Assembly (NCBI RefSeq): GCF_011601265.1
Contig: NZ_JAAOLX010000010.1
Span: 1-64,000 of the forward strand
Direction: 5' to 3'
DNA from: Iodobacter violaceini
GTDB lineage: Bacteria > Pseudomonadota > Gammaproteobacteria > Burkholderiales > Chitinibacteraceae
Length of the DNA stretch: 64,000 nt
The notes beneath the pieces are model-generated. The model was not told the origin of the DNA, did not search any database, and worked only from the letters and a program-made list of their open reading frames with translations. The translations under genes were made by a program, and so were the position numbers. Positions 26,007-34,917 of this stretch are shown in pieces (within the stretch, counting starts at the first letter, position 1; each line of letters opens with the position of its first letter).

Positions 26007-26047
26007 AAGATTTCCTTTATCAATAAAATTAAATATAAAAATCAAAC

Positions 26048-27070
26048 TTACTCAGCAACCTTCACGACCAGCTTGCCCGCGTTCTTCCCTTCCAACAGAC
26101 CAATAAAGGCTTGCGGGGCGTTTTCCAGGCCTTGTACTACGTCTTCGCGGTATTTGATTTTGCCCTCAGTAATCCACTGACTCATGGCGGCAAAGAATTC
26201 ACCGTAGCGATGGCCAAAATCGTCCCAGATAATAAAGCCTTGCATACGGATACGTTTTCTCAGCAGCGTACCCATCAGAAGTGACAAACGATCAGGGCCA
26301 TCTGGCAGGCTGGTAGCGTTGTATTGAGAAATCAGGCCGCAAAGCGGTACACGCGCTGCAGGGTTGAGCAGAGGCAGAACCGCATCAAATACCGCGCCGC
26401 CTACATTTTCGTAATACACATCGATGCCTTTATCGCAGGCCGCAGCCAGCTGCTCGGCAAAGTCGCTGGCGCGGTGATCGATACAAGCATCAAAACCCAG
26501 CTCTTTCACGGCGTAAGCGCATTTATCTGCACCACCGGCAATACCCACTACACGGCAGCCTTTAATTTTGGCGATTTGCCCGACAATCGCGCCTACCGCA
26601 CCGGTAGCAGCAGCCACCACCACGGTTTCACCCGCCTTAGGCTGGCCAATTTCCAGCAGACCCATATAGGCGGTAAAGCCTGGCATGCCCAACACACCCA
26701 GAGCATGTGATGGGGATGCCAAAGCGCCCAGCTTTTGCAGACCTGTGCCATCCGAGATGCTGTAATCCTGCCAGCCACCAAAGTTCACCACTAAATCGCC
26801 CACAGCGTAATCGCCATGTTGCGATGCTTCAACGCGGCTAACCGTACCGCCAACCATTACAGCGCCCACTTCAACAGGCGCGGCATAAGAAGGCGCATCG
26901 CTCATCCGGCCACGCATATATGGATCGAGCGACAGATACAAGGCGCGCAGTAATACTTCTCCATTAGCAATAGCAGGGACGGCGTGTTCTTCTAAGCGAA
27001 AATCGGCGGGTACAGGTGCGCCATGCGGACGGCTGGCTAAAACGATGCTGCGATTCAGTGTTGATGACAT
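26048..27070 (-). CDS. NADP-dependent MDR oxidoreductase (CurA/leukotriene B4 dehydrogenase-like)
   Basis: 340 residues from ATG 27070 (MSSTLNRSIVLASRP), with GGAG ten bases upstream. A zinc-independent medium-chain reductase that reduces the double bond of alpha,beta-unsaturated carbonyls. Visible: the LDPYMRGRMSD motif near residue 50, the nucleotide loop AATGAVGAIVGQIAK and the IDVYYENVGG motif. Its place between the GST gene and the alkene reductase fits a role in removing reactive enals. The gap to the next gene is 41 bases, consistent with one transcript. Confidence 0.9.
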   Translation of the reverse strand: MSSTLNRSIVLASRPHGAPVPADFRLEEHAVPAIANGEVLLRALYLSLDPYMRGRMSDAPSYAAPVEVGAVMVGGTVSRVEASQHGDYAVGDLVVNFGGWQDYSISDGTGLQKLGALASPSHALGVLGMPGFTAYMGLLEIGQPKAGETVVVAAATGAVGAIVGQIAKIKGCRVVGIAGGADKCAYAVKELGFDACIDHRASDFAEQLAAACDKGIDVYYENVGGAVFDAVLPLLNPAARVPLCGLISQYNATSLPDGPDRLSLLMGTLLRKRIRMQGFIIWDDFGHRYGEFFAAMSQWITEGKIKYREDVVQGLENAPQAFIGLLEGKNAGKLVVKVAE

Positions 27071-27149
27071 AAGTAAGCTCCAGAGTGTTTGATCCCCGCA
27101 CGCAGGGAAAACGACAGGAAACAAAACCTTTTGCTTCCTGTGTGATTAA

Positions 27150-28061
27150 TTAAACAGCGCGAATTTCGTAATCCATACGTGGGAAATGAAGGTGCAGCAG
27201 GCCGCAAACGGTGCTTTGACGGGCAATCACAATCTTTTTCTCGTCCAGATAAACCAGCTCGCCCGCCACGCTTTCCTGCGGATAGCCTTCTGGTTGCACG
27301 CTCACTGTTTGACCGGCTTTAAACAGCAAATTTTGCATCTCAGCTAGTGCAACAGGCTTAGCCTGCCTTGCTGCAGCAAACGCATCACCCGCTGAGATAC
27401 TGCTCATCTCGCCATGGCCAAATGCCGCTATTCTGGCCATCCACGGCAATACAGCCCTGATGTTTGGCGCCAGCGCTTCTAAGGCATGTGCTCCCTGCAA
27501 AAACCACAGGGTATGAAACACCGCAAAATCGCCCGCAGAGGGACTGATGCCGCCCAGAAAATCAACCCCGCTTAAAGCCTGATCCAGCTGATAAATCAAG
27601 GCACGCAGCTGGATAGCTAATTGCGCCTGATCAGCAATCAATTGCGATTTTTGTAAAGGCAAATGGGGGTGCATAGCAATACGATCATCAAGCAGGGCTT
27701 GTGGAATATGCTCCACGCGACTTGCCATCAAATAGCGTGCAGCACGCCAAAAAATATCCACATCAAATAAGCGGCCCAGTAATTCGGCTTGCGCCGCCTG
27801 TGGCCCTGAGGCCAAAGCAGGCAAAAGGGAGCGCTGCTCCAGCTCCGCAATAATCAACGCCGAATCACAATAAATATCTGCGCCAATTTGCAATACCGGC
27901 GCACGCCGGTATCCACCGGTAAGCTCCATTAAATCGGGTTTAGGCAGCACAGGTGGCATAAGCAGGGATTGCCACGCCAGCCGCTTAAACCCCAGATAGG
28001 ATCGCACTTTCTCTGAGTAGGGCGAGGCCTGGTAATGATGCAAAATCAGCGCAGCATTCAT
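27150..28061 (-). CDS. Glutathione S-transferase family protein with extended C-terminus
   Basis: 303 residues. The N-terminal thioredoxin-like domain is clear (LILHHYQASPYSEKVRSYLGFK, then APVLQIGADIYCDSALIIAELE), with Ser in the SPYSEKVR position where glutathione would bind. An all-helical domain follows, then about 60 extra residues forming a small beta-rich tail (VSVQPEGYPQESVAGELVYL) beyond the usual 210-residue GST length. Its start follows the alcohol dehydrogenase stop by one base, so the two are translationally coupled. Role: probably conjugating or reducing electrophiles handled by the operon. Confidence 0.85.
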   Translation of the reverse strand: MNAALILHHYQASPYSEKVRSYLGFKRLAWQSLLMPPVLPKPDLMELTGGYRRAPVLQIGADIYCDSALIIAELEQRSLLPALASGPQAAQAELLGRLFDVDIFWRAARYLMASRVEHIPQALLDDRIAMHPHLPLQKSQLIADQAQLAIQLRALIYQLDQALSGVDFLGGISPSAGDFAVFHTLWFLQGAHALEALAPNIRAVLPWMARIAAFGHGEMSSISAGDAFAAARQAKPVALAEMQNLLFKAGQTVSVQPEGYPQESVAGELVYLDEKKIVIARQSTVCGLLHLHFPRMDYEIRAV

Positions 28062-28062
28062 A

Positions 28063-29220
28063 TCAGTAGCTGCCTTCTAAAACGAGCTTGCTGGTAGCTA
28101 AGTCCACATCACCGTGCTCACCCAGGGCCACCATGCCGTGGGCTTTTAGCTGCTCAAGCACTGCATTAATGGCGCTGACTTCCAGACCATAATCACGCAT
28201 GCGGGTTTTAACGCCCATCTCTTCAAAGAAATCACGGGTTTTGGCAATCGCGGCATCGATACGCACATCATCCGAGCCTTCCGTAATGCCCCAAACACGA
28301 TCGGCGTATTGCAGCAGTTTTTCACGCTTGGCAGTACGGCGCACATTCAGCATGGATGGCAAGATAACCGCCAGCGTTTGCGCGTGATCGATATTGTATA
28401 AAGCAGTCAGCTCATGCCCCAGTAAATGCGTCGCCCAATCTTGTGGCACACCGGCACCAATCAGACCATTGAGCGCCATCGTGGCGGCCCACATTAAATT
28501 AGAGCGCACGGTGTAATCATGCGGAGTTGCCAGCGCTTGTGGACCCACTTCGATCAGCGTTTGCAACAGGCTTTCGGCAAAGCGGTCTTGCACGGGGGCA
28601 TTGGCTGGGTAAGTTAAATATTGCTCAACCACGTGCACAAAGGCATCCACCGCGCCGTTGCCAATTTGCCGTGCCGGCAGGCTGTAGGTTTTAGTTGGAT
28701 CAAGCACAGCAAACTGCGGGAACACCAAGGGATTCATAAATGCTAATTTAGTCTTGGTTTCGCTGCGGGTAATCACCGAGCCACTATTCATTTCCGAGCC
28801 GGTAGCAGGCAGAGTCAGCACAGCGCCCATCGGCAAGGCGGCTTTAATATTCCGGCCGTGCGTAGTCAGAATATCCCAAGGCTCGCCTTCGTAAAGAGCC
28901 GCTGCGGCAGCAAATTTAGTGCCATCAATGACCGAACCACCACCCACAGCCAGCAGAAAATCAATTTTCTCTGCCTTAATCTGCGCCACGGCTTTCATCA
29001 TGGTTTCATAAGTTGGATTGGCTTCAATGCCAGAGAATTCAGCAACGCTGTGGTTTTTTAAGGCATCCATCACTTCGGTGTAAGTGCCATTTTTTTTAAT
29101 ACTGCCGCCGCCGTAGAGCACCAGCACGCGGGCATTTTCAGGCACCAGAGTGGCCAGCTTAGCAATCTGGCCTTCGCCAAAAACGATTTTAACGGGGTTG
29201 TAAAATTCGAATTGTTGCAT
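28063..29220 (-). CDS. yqhD: Iron-containing alcohol dehydrogenase, YqhD-like aldehyde reductase
   Basis: 385 residues. NADPH-dependent reduction of toxic aldehydes such as methylglyoxal, acrolein and furfural to alcohols. Features: YGGGSIKKNG near 37, the nucleotide motif GGGSVIDG (93-100), PATGSEMNSGSV, and metal ligands in the same pattern as E. coli YqhD: D192, H196, H265 and H279 (YqhD D194, H198, H267, H281). It is the first gene of a four-gene run and lies directly behind a copy of the NemR-like operator at 29248-29263. Confidence 0.93.
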   Translation of the reverse strand: MQQFEFYNPVKIVFGEGQIAKLATLVPENARVLVLYGGGSIKKNGTYTEVMDALKNHSVAEFSGIEANPTYETMMKAVAQIKAEKIDFLLAVGGGSVIDGTKFAAAAALYEGEPWDILTTHGRNIKAALPMGAVLTLPATGSEMNSGSVITRSETKTKLAFMNPLVFPQFAVLDPTKTYSLPARQIGNGAVDAFVHVVEQYLTYPANAPVQDRFAESLLQTLIEVGPQALATPHDYTVRSNLMWAATMALNGLIGAGVPQDWATHLLGHELTALYNIDHAQTLAVILPSMLNVRRTAKREKLLQYADRVWGITEGSDDVRIDAAIAKTRDFFEEMGVKTRMRDYGLEVSAINAVLEQLKAHGMVALGEHGDVDLATSKLVLEGSY

Positions 29221-29247
29221 GGTGCATTCCTTATAAAATCATAAAAA

Positions 29248-29263
29248 TAGACCAGTCGTCTAG
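29248..29263. promoter_or_regulatory. NemR-like operator before the alcohol dehydrogenase operon
   Basis: TAGACCAGTCGTCTAG, with palindromic arms TAGAC and GTCTA around CAGTC. It lies about 28 bases upstream of the dehydrogenase start and is identical to the site at 30002-30017. Confidence 0.8.
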
Positions 29264-29321
29264 TCTTGATATCAAAAAAATCGGCAACGTTGCCGAAGTG
29301 TTTATTACAAATATGATCGGG

Positions 29322-29348
29322 AAGGCAAAACTGATCTGCCCTTCCCCA
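29322..29348 (-). terminator. Hairpin after the TetR gene
   Basis: GGGAAGGCA and TGCCCTTCCC form a GC-rich stem about 40 bases past the regulator's stop. No strong T-run is visible, so read-through into the dehydrogenase operon is possible. Confidence 0.5.
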
Positions 29349-29383
29349 TTAGGCGGTGCGCGGGCACAAAAGTGTGCCGCTTC

Positions 29384-29980
29384 CTACAAATCTTTCACAC
29401 CTAAAAGGTGGCAAGTGGTTTGCATGGCGGTTTCCAGCGCGCTGCTATCCTGACGTATTTTGGTCAGCAGGCTGGCACCCAGCCACATCTGATACAGCAT
29501 CAGCGCCACAGCCTGCGGGCTCATTTCTGGCAATACGGCCCCTTCGCAGCGCGGCTCATCCAGCCATTTTGCCAGACGCTCAATCACGCCATCAGTGCCC
29601 TGCTTGAACACCTGCCTCATAGGTTCTGACAAATCGGCCACTTCTGCAGAAAGCTTAACCACCATACACTGATTCGCCTGGCTGCAAGCGCCTTGCGTCA
29701 TCAGCCAGCTGCGCCAGTAATGCATCAGCCGCTCGCTGCCGCAATCGTATTGCGCCTCTAAAGACTGCATATGCAGCTGATAATTGACAAAATAACGCTC
29801 TAAAAGCGCACAGCCAAAGTGCTCTTTTGAGGGGAAGTAATGATAGAACGAACCTTTAGGCACTTCGGCAGCCGTTAAAATCTCTGCCAGCCCCACCGCA
29901 GTGAACCCCTTCCCCCTGAGGATGGATTCGCCCACTGCCAGTAAATGTTCGCGTGTATCTTCGTGTTTTTTCTTAGCCAT
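29384..29980 (-). CDS. nemR: TetR-family repressor, NemR-like
   Basis: 198 residues. An N-terminal HTH (LAEILTAAEVPKGSFYHYFPSKEHF, residues about 31-55) binds DNA; the rest is a helical sensing domain. C105 in QANQCMVVKL aligns by position and context with the redox-sensing C106 of E. coli NemR, which responds to electrophiles and hypochlorous acid. The gene lies directly upstream of the dehydrogenase-GST-reductase operon. Identical 16-bp operators precede both itself and that operon, predicting autoregulation and shared derepression by electrophiles. Confidence 0.85.
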   Translation of the reverse strand: MAKKKHEDTREHLLAVGESILRGKGFTAVGLAEILTAAEVPKGSFYHYFPSKEHFGCALLERYFVNYQLHMQSLEAQYDCGSERLMHYWRSWLMTQGACSQANQCMVVKLSAEVADLSEPMRQVFKQGTDGVIERLAKWLDEPRCEGAVLPEMSPQAVALMLYQMWLGASLLTKIRQDSSALETAMQTTCHLLGVKDL

Positions 29981-30001
29981 GGACGCAGTCTCTCACAAGA
30001 A

Positions 30002-30017
30002 TAGACCAGTCGTCTAG
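30002..30017. promoter_or_regulatory. NemR-like operator before the regulator gene
   Basis: A second exact copy of TAGACCAGTCGTCTAG, 21 bases upstream of the TetR start codon, where binding would block transcription of the regulator itself. Confidence 0.8.
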
Positions 30018-30050
30018 TTTTTTATGCAGTGTTGGCAAGGGAATATCTGT

Positions 30051-30077
30051 GTGGGCACGATAAAGCTTTGTGCCCAC
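30051..30077. terminator. REP-like hairpin after cysK
   Basis: GTGGGCAC and GTGCCCAC pair around the loop GATAAAGCTTT. It is 21 bases past the cysK stop and shares its loop with the hairpin at 3794-3820. Confidence 0.6.
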
Positions 30078-30098
30078 TCTGCACGATCTATCCCGCCA

Positions 30099-31031
30099 TC
30101 AATCCAGCAAACCTTCAAACAAAGGCGTAGATAAATAACGCTCGCCAAAGGAAGGAATAATCACTGCGATCAGCTTGCCTGCGTTTTCTGGCCGTTTGCC
30201 CAGCTCGATGGCAGCCCAGGTTGCGGCGCCTGCGGAAATCCCGGCCAGAATCCCTTCTTGCGTGGCCAGGGCTCGCGCTGTTGCAAATGCATCTTCGCTC
30301 TTTACCCGAATCACTTCGTCATAGCTTTCGGTATTCAAAACACCTGGCACAAAACCCGCGCCGATACCCTGAATAGGATGCGGGCCTTTTTGACCGCCGC
30401 TCAGTACAGGGCTGGCATCCGGCTCTACTGCCACCGCTTTAAATGAAGGTTTACGCGCTTTTAATACTTCCGAAATCCCTGTGATTGTGCCGCCTGTACC
30501 TACACCTGCCACCAGAATATCAATCTGGCCATCGGTATCTTTCCACAGCTCTTCAGCCGTTGTGCGGCGGTGGATTTCCGGATTAGCCGGGTTTTCAAAC
30601 TGCTGCGGCAAAAAGTAATTACTGTGCTCAATCACCAAGGCTTTTGCCGTGGCAATTGCGCCGCCCATGCCTTCAGCAGCAGGGGTTAACACCAGCGTGG
30701 CGCCATAACCGCGTAATAATGCACGGCGCTCTTTAGACATACTTTCTGGCATAGTGAGCACTAATTTATAGCCACGCGCCGCACAAACCATCGCCAAACC
30801 AATGCCGGTATTGCCGGAAGTAGGCTCCACAATCACCGTATCCGGCCCGATCAGGCCAGCCGCCTCGGCAGCATCAATCATCGCTACAGCAATGCGGTCT
30901 TTCACCGAGTGCGAAGGATTAAAGAACTCCAGCTTTGCTACAATCGTTGCCCCGCTTGCTTGAGCAACACGATTTAACTTTACTAAAGGCGTATTGCCGA
31001 TCAGATCGGTAATGCTATTGGCGATTTTCAT
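30099..31031 (-). CDS. cysK: Cysteine synthase A (O-acetylserine sulfhydrylase)
   Basis: 310 residues. Replaces the acetyl group of O-acetylserine with sulfide to make cysteine, using PLP. The PLP lysine is K44 in [23 protein letters not shown] binds the substrate, and [10 protein letters not shown] holds the cofactor phosphate. The tail ends in a Ser-phosphate loop region ([11 protein letters not shown]). The ATG at 31031 has AAGGA seven bases upstream. It stands alone and is divergent from cca. Confidence 0.95.
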   Translation of the reverse strand: MKIANSITDLIGNTPLVKLNRVAQASGATIVAKLEFFNPSHSVKDRIAVAMIDAAEAAGLIGPDTVIVEPTSGNTGIGLAMVCAARGYKLVLTMPESMSKERRALLRGYGATLVLTPAAEGMGGAIATAKALVIEHSNYFLPQQFENPANPEIHRRTTAEELWKDTDGQIDILVAGVGTGGTITGISEVLKARKPSFKAVAVEPDASPVLSGGQKGPHPIQGIGAGFVPGVLNTESYDEVIRVKSEDAFATARALATQEGILAGISAGAATWAAIELGKRPENAGKLIAVIIPSFGERYLSTPLFEGLLD

Positions 31032-31125
31032 GCGGCATCCTTGTCATCAGTTTCATAAAAGATGGTTGATTGTAGCGGCAATATAATTAACAGATAAAGT
31101 GACTAAAAAATCTAAGGAAAGATCA

Positions 31126-32343
31126 ATGAAGGTTTATCGCGTTGGCGGTGCTGTAAGGGACAAATTGCTGGGCCTGCCGGTAAGAGATATTGATTGGGTG
31201 GTGGTTGGCAGTACGGCAGAGGCGATGCAGGCACTAGGCTACACGCCTGTTGGCAAAGATTTCCCGGTATTTTTGCACCCTAAAACGCACCAGGAATACG
31301 CCCTTGCCCGCACCGAACGCAAATCCGGCCATGGTTACAAAGGCTTTACCGTGTTCGCAAACGAAAAGGTCACTTTAGAAGAAGACTTGCTGCGCCGCGA
31401 CCTCACCATTAATGCGATGGCCGAAGATGAGCTCGGCCAGATCACCGATCCGTTTAATGGCCAGGCTGATCTGGCCGCCAAACTCTTACGCCATGTTTCC
31501 CCCGCTTTTAGCGAAGACCCGGTACGTATCCTGCGCCTCGCCCGCTTCGCCGCACGCTTTGGTTTTGATGTGGCGCCAGAAACACTCACCCTGATGCAGG
31601 AGATGGTCGATAGCGGTGAAGCTGATCATCTGGTGGCAGAAAGGGTGTGGCAGGAATTTGCCAAAGGGCTGATGGAAGACACACCATCCCTGATGTTTGA
31701 AATGCTGCGCCGCTGTGGAGCATTGGCCCGCATTGCCCCAGAAATCGATGCACTTTGGGGTGTGCCACAGCGTGCCGACTATCATCCAGAAGTCGATACT
31801 GGCGTGCATGTGATGATGGTGCTCGACTACACCACAGCCCAAAACTGGCCGCTTGCCACCCGCTTTGCCGCGCTCTGCCACGATTTAGGCAAGGCCACCA
31901 CGCCAACCGATATTTTGCCAAGACATATCGGCCATGAAGCACGCGGTGTGCCGCTGGTAGAAGCGCTCTGTGAAAGATTGCGCGTACCCAGCGATTGCCG
32001 AGATCTGGCCCGCATGGTTTGCCGTGAACACACCCATATCCACACCGCAGAACAGCTGCGCCCCGCCACCGTGCTAGAAGTCTTCCAGCGCTGCGATGCA
32101 TTCAGAAAACCTGAGCGCTTCCAGCAAATGCTTGACGCCTGCCTCGCCGACGCTCGCGGGCGCACTCATTTTGAAAACTGTGAATACCCGCAGGCCGCCT
32201 ATTTATTAAAACTACTCGCCGCAGCCAACACCGTAAACAGCGGTGAGATTGCCCAAAGCTGTACAGATAAGGCACAAATCCCGGAGAAAATCAGGCAGGC
32301 GAGAATAGCGGCCATTCGTGAAGCGGGCACACACAAGCTTTAA
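31126..32343 (+). CDS. cca: tRNA nucleotidyltransferase (CCA-adding enzyme, HD type)
   Basis: 405 residues from ATG 31126 (MKVYRVGGAVRDKLLGLP), with AAGGA upstream; a longer in-frame start at 31099 lacks a site. Adds or repairs the CCA end of tRNAs. Class II polymerase motifs: GGAVRD, the DIDWVVVG metal aspartates, RRDLTINAMA, DPVRILRLARFAARF and the ERVWQEF helix. The second half carries an HD phosphohydrolase domain (ALCHDLGKATTP, then HIGHEARG), as in gammaproteobacterial-type bifunctional enzymes. Confidence 0.95.
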   Translation: MKVYRVGGAVRDKLLGLPVRDIDWVVVGSTAEAMQALGYTPVGKDFPVFLHPKTHQEYALARTERKSGHGYKGFTVFANEKVTLEEDLLRRDLTINAMAEDELGQITDPFNGQADLAAKLLRHVSPAFSEDPVRILRLARFAARFGFDVAPETLTLMQEMVDSGEADHLVAERVWQEFAKGLMEDTPSLMFEMLRRCGALARIAPEIDALWGVPQRADYHPEVDTGVHVMMVLDYTTAQNWPLATRFAALCHDLGKATTPTDILPRHIGHEARGVPLVEALCERLRVPSDCRDLARMVCREHTHIHTAEQLRPATVLEVFQRCDAFRKPERFQQMLDACLADARGRTHFENCEYPQAAYLLKLLAAANTVNSGEIAQSCTDKAQIPEKIRQARIAAIREAGTHKL

Positions 32344-32390
32344 AAAAATAAGACTCTCAAAAAGAAAGCGTGAAGGATGCCGTGCGCAAA

Positions 32391-32418
32391 AAAGCCCGCC
32401 AGTTGCCTGGCGGGCTTC
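32391..32418. terminator. Terminator after cca
   Basis: AAGCCCGCCA and TGGCGGGCTT form a strong stem with a six-base loop; six A precede it on the plus strand, so it is best suited to stop transcription coming from amtB on the minus strand. Confidence 0.75.
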
Positions 32419-32568
32419 CCACAATACGCTGCACATCCATGAGACAAGCAGTAAACCGATACCTTTTAGAGAGAGAATTGGAGGACACCCGTCTCACTTG
32501 CTTGCAGCGAACTGTCAGTACGCGCGAAGGCCACCTTGCAGATGGCCTTAGCGCCTTATCTATATAAG

Positions 32569-33978
32569 CTACAGATTATATGCCTTTTCACCGTGGCTCG
32601 TCACATCCAGGCCTTCGCGCTCTTCTTCTTCCGGTACCCGCAGGCCAATCACCAGATCAACCAGCTTAAAGGCAATAATCGAAACCACAGCAGACCATAA
32701 CAAAGTTGTGCCTACACCGATAGCCTGAATTTTTACCTGGGCAAGAATCGAATAATCTGCGGCCACTTTATTAGCGACATAATCCCAGATCCCTGTGCCA
32801 CCCAAATCTGGTGCTGCAAATACACCGGTCAGAATGGCTCCTAAAACACCACCCACGCCATGCACACCAAACACATCCAGAGCATCATCCACACCCAGAA
32901 GGCGCTTCAGGCCATGTACGCCCCACAGGCAAATAACGCCTGCCAGCAGGCCTATCACCAAGGCTCCTCCTACCCCTACAAAACCGCAAGCTGGGGTAAT
33001 CGCCACAAGGCCCGCTACCGCTCCCGATGCAGCACCCAATAATGAAGGCTTACCTTTTAGCATCCACTCGGCCAGTAACCATGACATGGTCGCAGCCGCT
33101 GTTGCCAGCCATGTATTAATAAATGCCAGAGCCGCCACACCATTGGCTTCCAGTGCTGATCCGGCGTTAAAACCAAACCAGCCAAACCACAGCAATGATG
33201 CACCAATCATGGTCATAGTCAGGCTGTGCGGTGTCATGGCTTCACGTCCAAAACCAATACGCTTGCCCACCATAAACGCCCCGGCAAGCCCTGCAACCGC
33301 AGCGTTAATATGCACAACCGTACCACCTGCAAAATCAAGCGCACCTTTTTGGAATAAGAAACCTGCCGTGGCGGTTGCCGCATCAGCCGCAGCTTGCGTC
33401 AGATATGCATCAGGGCCGGTCCAGTACCAAACCATATGCGCCATTGGCAGGTAGGAGAAAGTAAACCAGATCGCGCAAAAAGCCAGTACGGCTGCAAATT
33501 TAATCCGCTCAGCAAACGCGCCAACAATTAAGCCGCAGGTAATCGCCGCAAATGCCCCCTGGAAAACCACATAAATCAGCTCAGAGATGCCAATGCCTTT
33601 ACTAAAGGTTGCAGCGATCGAGTCCGGCGTTACCCCTTTAAGCATCACTTTGCTGAACGAACCAAAGAAAGCATTGCCTTCAGTAAAGGCCAGCGAGTAA
33701 CCGTACACCACCCACAGCACGGAGATCATTGCAAACACAGAAAACACCTGCATCAGCACCGACAGCATATTTTTAGAGCGCACCAAGCCACCATAAAACA
33801 GGGCAAGGCCTGGAATAGACATCAAAATCACCAGGGCAGTAGAGATAAACATCCATGCGTTATCCCCCTTATTAATGGTATCCACGATGGCAACGGGGGC
33901 AGATGCGGCAGCTTCAACAGCAAAACTATGAGCTGAGGCCGCGCTAAGGACGAAAGCTGCAAATAATTTTTTCATCAT
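32569..33978 (-). CDS. amtB: Ammonium transporter AmtB
   Basis: About 470 residues including a cleavable signal peptide (MMKKLFAAFVLSAASAHSFA); the start at 33978 or 33975 follows GGAGAG. Eleven hydrophobic helices follow the signal. Family marks include LALFYGGLVRSKN, the periplasmic FTEGNAFFG region, DFAGGTVVHINAAVAGLAGA with the pore His, WFGWFGFNAGSAL and VFGVHGVGG with the second pore His. Conducts ammonium or ammonia inward. It lies 23 bases downstream of glnK, whose product plugs it when nitrogen is plentiful. Confidence 0.96.
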   Translation of the reverse strand: MMKKLFAAFVLSAASAHSFAVEAAASAPVAIVDTINKGDNAWMFISTALVILMSIPGLALFYGGLVRSKNMLSVLMQVFSVFAMISVLWVVYGYSLAFTEGNAFFGSFSKVMLKGVTPDSIAATFSKGIGISELIYVVFQGAFAAITCGLIVGAFAERIKFAAVLAFCAIWFTFSYLPMAHMVWYWTGPDAYLTQAAADAATATAGFLFQKGALDFAGGTVVHINAAVAGLAGAFMVGKRIGFGREAMTPHSLTMTMIGASLLWFGWFGFNAGSALEANGVAALAFINTWLATAAATMSWLLAEWMLKGKPSLLGAASGAVAGLVAITPACGFVGVGGALVIGLLAGVICLWGVHGLKRLLGVDDALDVFGVHGVGGVLGAILTGVFAAPDLGGTGIWDYVANKVAADYSILAQVKIQAIGVGTTLLWSAVVSIIAFKLVDLVIGLRVPEEEEREGLDVTSHGEKAYNL

Positions 33979-34001
33979 CACTCTCTCCGGCAAGTATTAA
34001 G

Positions 34002-34376
<375 letters not shown>

Positions 34377-34394
34377 TCAGCACAAAGTATGCCA
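34377..34394 (-). promoter_or_regulatory. Candidate sigma-54 promoter of glnK-amtB
   Basis: On the minus strand, TGGCATACTTTGTGCTGA has GG and GC separated by exactly ten bases, the -24/-12 spacing of sigma-54. It ends 36 bases before the glnK start codon. Confidence 0.7.
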
Positions 34395-34445
34395 AGCGAT
34401 AAAACGCACTAAATTCATAGCCTTGAAAATCACTCAGCGGGGTAA

Positions 34446-34505
34446 TGCACCAACAATAGACGTTCCATGGTGCACTGCAACTTAAATTTGCACCAGAGTG
34501 GTGCG
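34446..34505. promoter_or_regulatory. NtrC-type enhancer sites upstream of glnK
   Basis: TGCACCAGAGTGGTGCG (34489-34505) fits the NtrC dyad TGCACC-N5-GGTGCA with one mismatch. Further half sites TGCACC (34446) and GGTGCA (34469) lie nearer the promoter. They sit about 70-130 bases upstream of the -12 element, a normal enhancer distance. Confidence 0.7.
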
Positions 34506-34656
34506 ATCTAAAAATGGCAAGCTTCTGCTAAACTTAAAAGTCAAACCGACACCGTTCAAAAGCAAGTCAGCAACACTTGCCTGTGCAACAACGGAATAAG
34601 AATGAACAATCGCCCGCCCCACATGCGGTGCAGCAACAACACCAAGGATATTCACC

Positions 34657-34917
34657 ATGCTTAAAGATAAATTTTTTGACGAAATCGCCAGCAAAATCAC
34701 CGAAGCGATTGCTGCCAGCCCAGCCAAAGATATGGAAAAAAACGCCCGCGCCATGATGGCCTCGGCCTTTACCAAAATGGATTTAGTCACCCGTGAAGAA
34801 TTCGAAATTCAACAGGAAGTGCTGGCCCGCACACGTGAAAAAATGCATGAATTAGAAGCCCGGATCAGCGAGCTGGAAACCAAACTCCACGCCAATAACC
34901 CGCAAGACGCACTATGA
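34657..34917 (+). CDS. ubiK: Ubiquinone biosynthesis accessory factor UbiK
   Basis: 86 residues (MLKDKFFDEIASKITEAI...). The N-terminal amphipathic helix and C-terminal coiled coil (LARTREKMHELEARISELETKL) are those of the BMFP/YqiC family, now known as UbiK. It helps UbiJ organise the aerobic ubiquinone complex and binds membranes. The VTREEFEIQQEVL motif is characteristic. It overlaps the next gene by ATGA, so the acetyltransferase is translationally coupled to it. Confidence 0.9.
   Translation: MLKDKFFDEIASKITEAIAASPAKDMEKNARAMMASAFTKMDLVTREEFEIQQEVLARTREKMHELEARISELETKLHANNPQDAL

Noticed and set aside
32795-33454. 219-codon frame opposite amtB
   Set aside because: Pro/Thr-rich shadow frame typical of the complement of hydrophobic codons; amtB is unmistakable.
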